In this document: one piece after another, positions 57,650 to 64,000 of the stretch
How positions within the stretch are numbered: position 1 is the first letter of the stretch
Layout of the letters: every line of letters starts with the position of its first letter
Source: JALYXV01 sp963733505
GTDB lineage: Bacteria; Actinomycetota; Acidimicrobiia; Acidimicrobiales; Palsa-688
DNA length: 64,000 nucleotides
Assembly: GCA_963733505.1 (NCBI GenBank)
Contig: CAVTDW010000004.1
Span: 124,001-188,000 of the forward strand
Direction of reading: 5' to 3'
Made by a program: the position numbers and the translations under genes
Notes under the pieces: model-generated
What the model was told of the DNA's origin: nothing
Database searches by the model: none
The model's input: only the letters and a program-made list of their open reading frames with translations

Positions 57650-59682
57650 ATGACTACCCTGCTGCCGCCTGCGACCGACCGTCTGCGGGTGGCGCCCTCG
57701 GCGTTGGCTCCGACGGAGGTTGCTCCGATCGACGGCGAGTCCTACGGCGAGTCCGTGGCGTGGGCCGGTCGCAGCCGTCGAGTGCCCTCTGGCCCCGTCT
57801 GGCCCTCGCGGCGCTGCTCGTCGGCACTGGCGTGCTGTACCTGTGGGCCCTCGGACGCTCGGGCTGGGCCAACACCTTCTATTCGGCCGCGGTCCAGGCG
57901 GGAACGAAGAGTTGGAAGGCCATGTTCTTCGGCTCCTCCGACAGTGCCAACTTCATCACGATCGACAAGCCGCCGGCGTCGCTGTGGGTGATGGACGTCT
58001 CGGCCCGACTGTTCGGCGTCAACAGCTGGTCGATTCTCGTTCCCGAGGCGCTGGAGGGGGTGGCTGCGGTCGGGATCGTCTACGCGACGGTGCGGCGGTG
58101 GTTCGGCTCGGGTGCCGGGCTGCTCGCGGGCGCGGTGCTGGCGGTCACCCCGGTTGCGGCCCTGATGTTCCGATTCAACAATCCCGACGCCCTCTTGGTG
58201 CTGCTACTGACCGGCGCGGCCTATGCCATGGTGCGAGCGCTCGAGGCGGGCCAGACCCGCTGGCTGGTGCTGGCCAGCACGTTGGTCGGATTCGGGTTCC
58301 TGACCAAGATGCTCCAGGCATTGCTGGTCGTCCCAGCGTTCGCCCTGGTGTACCTGATTGCAGCGCCCAACCCGATTCGCCGGCGCGTCGGGCAACTGGC
58401 GCTGGCCGGTGTCGCCCTGGTGGCCGCCAGCCTGTGGTGGGTCGTGGCGGTGGAACTGATCCCCGCGACGAGCCGGCCGTACATCGGCGGCTCGCAGGAC
58501 AACAGCATCTGGAATCTCATGTTCGGCTACAACGGGTTCGGTCGGCTGACCGGCAACGAAACGGGCAGTGTGGGCGGCGGCGGGACGACCGGCAGCCGTT
58601 GGGGCCTCACGGGCTTGTACCGCATGTTCAACAGCGAGTTCGGGGGCCAGGCATCCTGGCTGCTCCCCGCAGCCTTGATCCTGCTGCTCGTGGGCCTGCT
58701 CGTGACCTGGCGGGCTCCTCGAGTCGACCGGACTCGCGCCGCCCTGCTGCTCTGGGGCGGGTGGCTCGTCGTGACCGCCGGCGTGTTCAGCTTCGGCCGG
58801 GGCATCATCCACCCGTACTACACCGTGGCGCTGGCGCCGGCCGTCGGCGCGCTGGTCGGAGTCGGCGGTTCCGCGTTGTGGAGCCGGCGTTCTGGGTTGG
58901 CGGCCAGAGCGGGGCTGGCGTCGGCCATGGCGGCCACAGCTATCTGGGCGTACGTGTTGTTGCGCCGGACTCCGACCTGGCACCCGTGGCTGGCAACGGT
59001 GGTCCTCATGGCCGGGCTGGCGCTGGCCGGGCTGCTCATGGCGTGGGCGCACCTGCCTAGCCCGGCGGGTCTCAGGGTGGCGGTTGCACTCGCACTCGTT
59101 TCGGTCGTCATCGGTCTGGCGGGGCCCGCGAGCTACACCTTTGCCACGGTGGCAACGGCTCATGGTGGGGCCATCCCCTCCGCCGGACCAACCGTCGCTG
59201 CGGGTCCTCGCGGCGGATTCGGTGGGGGCGCCCTCGGCCGGGGTGCTGGCACTGGTCCAGGCGGCGCCGCTGGCGGTTTACTCAACGGAAGTACCCCGAC
59301 GGCCGCCTTGACCTCGCTGCTACAGCAGGGAAGCGCTCAGTACACGTGGGTCGCGGCAGCCGTCGGGTCGAACACCGCAGCCGGCTACCAGCTGGCCACC
59401 TCGTCGCCGGTCATGGCGATCGGCGGATTCAACGGGACCGACCCGTCACCGACGCTGGCCGAGTTCCAGCACGACGTCGCGGCAGGAAGGATCCACTATT
59501 TCATCGGCGGTGGAGGCGGCCCCGGCGGCCCCGGCCTCGGCGGCGCCGGCCTCGGCGGGGCGAACGGGGCGACGGCGGGCACCTCCAGTGAGATCACGAC
59601 CTGGGTCACCAGCCACTTCGCCGCTCAGAGCGTCGGCGGAGTCACGATCTACGACCTGACCCAAGCGCCAAGCGGCGGCTGA
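57650..59682 (+). CDS. GT39/ArnT-like polyprenyl-phosphate glycosyltransferase (YkcA/B type), second copy
   Basis: Paralogue of the protein at 46665: TM1 V-G-T-G-V-L-Y-L-W-A-L-G, catalytic loop G-S-S-D-S-A-N-F-I-T-I-D-K-P-P, about eleven helices, then a Gly-rich extracellular C-terminal domain (I-G-G-F-N-G-T-D-P-S-P-T-L-A-E-F) complete to T-Q-A-P-S-G-G. The main frame begins at GTG 57760. ATG 57650 (M-T-T-L-L-P-P-A-T) matches the paralogue's N-terminus and the promoter spacing, but lies in another frame, so a frame change (one base missing or two extra) is likely between about 57745 and 57800. It ends seven bases before the convergent FtsB/DivIC gene. Confidence 0.82.
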
Positions 59683-59689
59683 CTGGACC

Positions 59690-60046
59690 TCAGTTCCAGA
59701 ACTGGACGTCGTGCCAGACCCGCGACAGCAGGCCGGGCTTGGCCTTCTTCGGCGGCGCAGGCTTGGCCGTCCCCGCGGGCGGGACGATCACATACGCCTT
59801 CTCCCCCGGCTTGACGAGGCCATATCGCTCCCGGGCCAGGCGCTCGATCTCGGCGTCGGTCTGCAACCGCTCGACGGTCGCGGCCAGCTTGGCGTTCTGG
59901 TCGCTGAACACCCTGACCCTGGTTTCCGCGGCCGAGAGGCTGTGCCGTTGGGCCATGTAGGTACGGCTGGGCAGCACGAACAGAAACAGCACCGCCGCCA
60001 GGGCGATCGAACCGACCACCAGACCGAGGATCCGTGGCGCCCTCAT
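59690..60046 (-). CDS. FtsB/DivIC-family septum protein
   Basis: A 118-residue bitopic cell-division protein: TM helix at about 5-24, coiled coil at about 36-72 and the family end R-E-R-Y-G-L-V-K-P-G-E-K-A-Y near 74-87, then a Lys/Pro/Ala tail. It should sit in the FtsL/FtsQ complex that activates septal peptidoglycan synthesis. ATG 60046 overlaps the enolase stop (ATGA); eno followed by an ftsB/divIC-like gene is a common actinobacterial order. Confidence 0.85.
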   Translation of the reverse strand: MRAPRILGLVVGSIALAAVLFLFVLPSRTYMAQRHSLSAAETRVRVFSDQNAKLAATVERLQTDAEIERLARERYGLVKPGEKAYVIVPPAGTAKPAPPKKAKPGLLSRVWHDVQFWN

Positions 60047-61329
60047 GTGGTGCTCCCACGGGCGAGAGCCGCCTCGCCCCAAAAGATCGCCGACTCGCCG
60101 AGCTCGGCCTCGATCCGGAGCAACTGGTTGTACTTGGCGACTCGATCGGACCTGGCCGGGGCGCCAGTCTTGATCTGGCCGCAGTTCGTCGCCACCGCCA
60201 GATCGGCGATGGTCGTGTCCTCGGTCTCGCCCGAGCGGTGGGACATGACCGAGCGGTAGGCGGAGCGCGTCGCCAGACCGACGGTGTCGAGCGTTTCGCT
60301 GAGCGTGCCGATCTGGTTCACCTTCACGAGGATCGCGTTGGCCACCCCGCCCGCAATTCCGCGCGTCAGGCGGGTCGTATTGGTGACGAATAGGTCGTCG
60401 CCGACCAACTGGATCCGTTGCCCGAGCGCCCCCGTCAACGCCTTCCATCCATCCCAGTCGTCTTCGGCCATGCCGTCTTCGATGGACACGATCGGATACC
60501 GGTCGGCCAGATCGACCAGATAGGCCACGAACTCGTCGCCCGACAGGGTGCGACCCTCCCCGGCGAGGCGGTACCCGCCGTCGACGAAGAACTCGCTGGA
60601 CGCGACATCGAGTGCCAGCGCCATCTCCTCGCCCGGTTTGCGTCCCGCCCGCTCGATCGCCTCCAGCAGTATGGCGAGGGCGCTCTCGTTGGAGGGCAGA
60701 TTGGGCGCGAACCCACCTTCGTCGCCGATCGCCGTCGACATCCCGCGCTCATGGAGAACGCCCTTCAACGAGTGGTAGGTCTCCACCCCCCAGCGCAACG
60801 CCTCGGCGTAGGACGCGGCGCCGACCGGCATCACCATGAACTCCTGAAGGTCGACGTTGTTGTCGGCGTGCGCGCCACCGTTGAGCACGTTCATCATCGG
60901 CACGGGAAGCACCCGGGCGCCCGGACCTCCGACATAGCGGTACAGCGGAACACCGAGTTCGTCCGCCGCCGCCCTGGCGACCGCCAGCGATACGCCGAGG
61001 ATCGCGTTGGCGCCCAACCGGCTCTTGTTTTCGGTGCCGTCGAGGTCGACGAGCGTCTGATCCAGTCCGGTCTGGTCCAAGGCTTCCATGCCGTCGACGA
61101 CGTCGGCGATTTCGCCGTTGACGTTGGACACCGCGTTGGCGACGCCTTTGCCCAGGTACCGGTCGCCGCCGTCACGCAGCTCGGTGGCTTCGAACGCCCC
61201 GGTCGAGGCGCCCGACGGCACCGCGGCCCGGCCGAATGCGCCCGACTCCAGCGTCACGTCCACTTCGACCGTCGGGTTGCCTCGGGAGTCGAGAATCTCG
61301 CGTCCCACCACGGTTTCGATCGCACTCAC
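60043..61329 (-). CDS. eno: enolase
   Basis: Phosphopyruvate hydratase of glycolysis; 428 residues, normal length. Visible motifs: R-E-I-L-D-S-R-G-N-P-T-V-E near 9-21, S-G-A-S-T-G near 39-44, metal Asp/Glu in S-I-E-D-G-M-A-E-D-D-W, catalytic Lys in L-V-K-V-N-Q-I-G and the signature S-H-R-S-G-E-T-E-D. GTG 61329 gives M-S-A-I-E-T-V-V-G, the usual N-terminus; the frame is open to 61479. Confidence 0.96.
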   Translation of the reverse strand: MSAIETVVGREILDSRGNPTVEVDVTLESGAFGRAAVPSGASTGAFEATELRDGGDRYLGKGVANAVSNVNGEIADVVDGMEALDQTGLDQTLVDLDGTENKSRLGANAILGVSLAVARAAADELGVPLYRYVGGPGARVLPVPMMNVLNGGAHADNNVDLQEFMVMPVGAASYAEALRWGVETYHSLKGVLHERGMSTAIGDEGGFAPNLPSNESALAILLEAIERAGRKPGEEMALALDVASSEFFVDGGYRLAGEGRTLSGDEFVAYLVDLADRYPIVSIEDGMAEDDWDGWKALTGALGQRIQLVGDDLFVTNTTRLTRGIAGGVANAILVKVNQIGTLSETLDTVGLATRSAYRSVMSHRSGETEDTTIADLAVATNCGQIKTGAPARSDRVAKYNQLLRIEAELGESAIFWGEAALARGSTT

Positions 61330-61444
61330 GGTTGCTGTGACTCCTGGGACTGGTGTGACTCCTGTTAAAAGAAGGTACCCCACCGCCGGAGCCGTCGGTG
61401 ACACCCCCCGTTGTTGGGAGCGGGTACATCGGGCCGCCGCGAGA

Positions 61445-62872
61445 TCAGCTTGACGCTTTGACCTCGTCCCAAAGGGCATCGAGGCCGTCCAGGCCGAGTG
61501 ATCGCAGTTCGACGCCCCGCGCGGTGGCGAGGCGTTCTACCGCCATGAAGCGGTCGCGGAACTTGGCGGTGGCCGAACGCAGGGCCGCCTCCGGGTCGAC
61601 GTCGAGATGGCGGGCGACGTTCACCACGGCGAAGAGCAGGTCCCCCAACTCCTCCTCGATCTCGGCGCTGCCCGCAGCCGATACTGCCGCCTCGAGTTCG
61701 GCCGTTTCCTCGGCGATCTTGGGCCAGGCGCCGTCGACTCCCGACCAGTCGAAACCAACCGACGCCGCCTTGCGCTGGGTCTTGTGGGCGTAGAGCAACG
61801 ACGGAAGATGTCCCGGGATGCCGTCCATGACGCTCTCCCGGCCCTTCTCCGCCTGCTTGATCTGCTCCCAGTTGTGCATGACCTGTCCGGCCGTGCGGGC
61901 TTCGACATCACCGAACACGTGGGGGTGGCGATGGATCAGTTTGAGGCGGATGCCACGCGCCACGTCCGACAGGTCGAAGAGCCCTTCCTCCGACGCCAAG
62001 GTGGCGTGGAAGACCACTTGGAAAAGCAGGTCGCCCAGTTCCTCCTCCAGGTGCTCGGCTCCTTCGAACTCGACGCCCAGACCGTCGATGGCCTCGAGCA
62101 CCTCGTAGGTCTCCTCCAACAAGTGGCGGGTCAGACTCTGATGGGTCTGCTCCCGGTCCCACGGGCAACGCTCCCGGAGGGTGTGGACCAGCTCGTCGAA
62201 GCGCACCAGCTCGGCCGCGACGGGCGATGCCAGCACCGGGATCCACAGCGACGTGAGATGGTCGGGTTGGATCACTCGGTCCAGTTCGTCCCAAGCCACG
62301 GTGATGACCGCCTCATCGGGAAGGCCGAGGCGTTGCAGAACCGTGACCGACGGGCCGTTCTCCACGGCCAGCTTGATGTCGGACAACACCGCCTTGCTGT
62401 CGCATTGCGCCACCAGCAATGGTCCCCGCTGGCCGGCCGCCTCGGTCGCGAAGCGGTGGCCGTCGATCAGCCGCACGCCAAGCGCCATCGGATCGACTCC
62501 GAGGCGGGCCCAGGCCAAGTCGAGAAACGACATGGCGGCCAGGACCTCCACCTCCACCCGCGTGTCGCCTCGCAGGAGCTCCACCGTGTGCTCCCCGACG
62601 ACCGGTGAGCCGGGCACGGCGTAGAGGACCTCGCCGTACTCCGCCGCCGCCTCGATCAGGGCGGTGGCGATGGACACGTAGACGTCGTCGAGTCGTGTCG
62701 CCTGTTCGTAGGCCCAGTCGAACGAGCGTGCCTCGGGCACCGCGGAAGCGCTCGGGTGCCGTGACGTGCGAAGGAAACGCATGGGTATGCGATCGATGGC
62801 GGCGGCCGTTTCGGCCGTCAGCATTCCCGGCGGTCCGGGTCCCAGGCCGACGACCACGATCCGGCCGGGCAT
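61445..62872 (-). CDS. mazG: MazG nucleotide pyrophosphohydrolase with an N-terminal tetrapyrrole-methylase-like domain
   Basis: A 475-residue YabN-type protein: a tetrapyrrole-methylase-like domain (about 1-215, V-V-G-L-G-P-G-P-P-G-M-L-T-A) and two MazG helical repeats with the metal motif E-E-L-G-D-L-L-F (near 285 and 420) and E-E-T-Y-E-V-L / E-E-T-A-E-L-E. It hydrolyses NTPs to NMP plus pyrophosphate, cleaning the nucleotide pool. It follows the SurA-like gene by six bases and precedes eno by 115 bp. Confidence 0.92.
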   Translation of the reverse strand: MPGRIVVVGLGPGPPGMLTAETAAAIDRIPMRFLRTSRHPSASAVPEARSFDWAYEQATRLDDVYVSIATALIEAAAEYGEVLYAVPGSPVVGEHTVELLRGDTRVEVEVLAAMSFLDLAWARLGVDPMALGVRLIDGHRFATEAAGQRGPLLVAQCDSKAVLSDIKLAVENGPSVTVLQRLGLPDEAVITVAWDELDRVIQPDHLTSLWIPVLASPVAAELVRFDELVHTLRERCPWDREQTHQSLTRHLLEETYEVLEAIDGLGVEFEGAEHLEEELGDLLFQVVFHATLASEEGLFDLSDVARGIRLKLIHRHPHVFGDVEARTAGQVMHNWEQIKQAEKGRESVMDGIPGHLPSLLYAHKTQRKAASVGFDWSGVDGAWPKIAEETAELEAAVSAAGSAEIEEELGDLLFAVVNVARHLDVDPEAALRSATAKFRDRFMAVERLATARGVELRSLGLDGLDALWDEVKASS

Positions 62873-62878
62873 CAGGAA

Positions 62879-64000
62879 TCAGCCGCCAGCGGTCGAGCCA
62901 CCGCTCGGTGAGGGCGCAGCCGTGGTCGTGGTGGTCTCGGATGCAAGGTTCGCCACGAGCGGCGGTACCACGCCTGCCACTTCCCCGCTGGCACTGACCT
63001 TGCCGTCGTACGAACCGAACTCGGGGTTGACCTTCACCCGGGCACTGGCCACCAACTTGTTCAGCCGCTGGCCCGCCTCCCGGCGGCGAATGTTCGTCGT
63101 CACCGTGTCGTCCAACGGCTCGACGATGCGGCTGTTGACCTTGATCAGGTGGTAGCCGAAGTTGGTCTTGACCGGATCACTTACCTGGTTCACCGGGAGC
63201 GCGACCACGCTCTGGGCGAAAGGCGCGACCAGCTGTTGCAGGTCCTGGGTGGTCAGGCAGCCGTCGGCCGCGGTTCCGCTCAACACCCCTCCGGCGGCGG
63301 CGCTGCCACCAGTCGTCCCCTGGTTGTCTTGGGAGTACTGCTTGGCCAGCGCCGCGAAGTCCCCGCCGGCGTCCAGCAGCGCCTTGACCTTGACGGCGTC
63401 GGCCAGGGACGCGGTGTAGTCGATCTGACCCGAGGCATCCTTGTCGGCGAGGAGGATATGACTGACGCAGGCTTCGGTGGCGTAGTCGGCCTGGTGGGAT
63501 TGGTAGTACTGGTTCAGGGCGTCGCCCACCAAGTCGGCGGTCGCGACACCGACGAACTTGTCGACTTCCGCTTGGCGATAGGCCAGCAGGTCCTGATAGC
63601 CGGGCGAGAAGCCCTCGAAGATTCCCGTCGGGAACTGCCCTTGGGCAACTGCGCTTCGGGCCGTCGCCACCTCGGCGGGGGTCGGCAGCGCGTTGCTGGC
63701 GACCAGCTTCTGACGGATGACCTCGAACTGGATCTCCTGGTCGAGGACGACGGCGACAAACGACTTGCTGTACGTACCGGCGCTACTCCCCGCGACCGGT
63801 CCAGAGTTGCCCGGCTGGTTGATCAGGTCGACGTACTTGGGGTTGGCCGAGATGTACGCCAACTCCTGATTTATCGTCTTTTGGCTGATCACCGAGCCAT
63901 TGACCCGGGCGGCGTAACCGAGTGTCGAGGTGCATCCCGACACCCCGGTAGCGACGAGGCCCACGAGGGCGGCGACCGCCACGACGGGCCCACCTCGACG
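62879..64000 (-). CDS. SurA/PpiC-type peptidyl-prolyl isomerase lipoprotein, 5' end at the window edge
   Basis: Exported parvulin-like foldase: hydrophobic signal with lipobox V-S-G-C-T-S, a SurA_N-like helical region (about 28-160), then a parvulin domain from A-C-V-S-H-I-L-L-A-D to T-N-F-G-Y-H-L-I-K-V, and a Ser/Thr-rich end. GTG 63982 could start it, but the frame is open to the last base of the window, so the true start may lie outside. First known gene of the surA-like/mazG unit. Confidence 0.82.
   Translation of the reverse strand, partial: RRGGPVVAVAALVGLVATGVSGCTSTLGYAARVNGSVISQKTINQELAYISANPKYVDLINQPGNSGPVAGSSAGTYSKSFVAVVLDQEIQFEVIRQKLVASNALPTPAEVATARSAVAQGQFPTGIFEGFSPGYQDLLAYRQAEVDKFVGVATADLVGDALNQYYQSHQADYATEACVSHILLADKDASGQIDYTASLADAVKVKALLDAGGDFAALAKQYSQDNQGTTGGSAAAGGVLSGTAADGCLTTQDLQQLVAPFAQSVVALPVNQVSDPVKTNFGYHLIKVNSRIVEPLDDTVTTNIRRREAGQRLNKLVASARVKVNPEFGSYDGKVSASGEVAGVVPPLVANLASETTTTTAAPSPSGGSTAGG

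Overview
The window is high-GC DNA with many GTG and some TTG starts, ATGA/GTGA stop-start overlaps and actinobacterial gene types: an IniA/IniC dynamin pair, an MMPL transporter, Thr-rich surface proteins, and a mazG, eno and FtsB/DivIC block at the right end. I infer an uncultured-type actinobacterium, most likely Acidimicrobiia; no rRNA is present to test this. I recognised no tRNA, rRNA, CRISPR array or intact insertion sequence.

Layout. 0.6-7.1 kb: a DoxX-like protein, a coupled IniA-like/IniC-like dynamin GTPase operon, and a divergent MMPL transporter ending at a clear hairpin. 7.2-22.3 kb, mostly minus strand: two cell-surface proteins sharing one C-terminal membrane domain (one is a giant with 11 Ig-like repeats), an epimerase-STAS fusion in operon with glgX, and COQ4-like, VOC and DJ-1/PfpI proteins. 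22.5-34.3 kb: a catabolic or biosynthetic island with a benzoylformate-decarboxylase-like TPP enzyme, a GMC oxidoreductase, two DJ-1/PfpI proteins, an HpcH/HpaI aldolase, four SnoaL/NTF2-like proteins and an unusual xanthine-dehydrogenase-family oxidoreductase. That enzyme has lost all four cysteines of one Fe-S cluster and carries Asp where the family has its catalytic Glu. 34.4-44.5 kb: secreted Ig-like and blue-copper proteins, a kinase-fold protein, DUF72, OtsA, DUF2237, and an Hsp70 ATPase domain joined to a membrane-anchored beta-propeller.

45.2-59.7 kb looks like one co-regulated envelope redox and glycosylation module: a ferric-reductase-like haem membrane protein, an OmpR-type regulator and its kinase, two GT39/YkcAB-type glycosyltransferases, DUF5666, GT2-GtrA and GtrA proteins, ApbE, a NuoF-like flavoprotein and a ferredoxin. 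Five promoters in it share CNNAG-type direct repeats with an 11-bp period. The last repeat lies 22-23 nt upstream of the start codon each time, so I predict a single response-regulator regulon, probably on leaderless mRNAs. 59.7-64 kb is housekeeping: FtsB/DivIC, enolase, MazG and a SurA-like lipoprotein cut by the window edge.

Sequence quality matters here. At least nine places need a reading-frame change to restore a conserved protein, and all nine are explained by one extra base, often in a short homopolymer. This looks more like read or assembly insertions than mass gene decay. Split genes are listed as separate pieces with cross-references.
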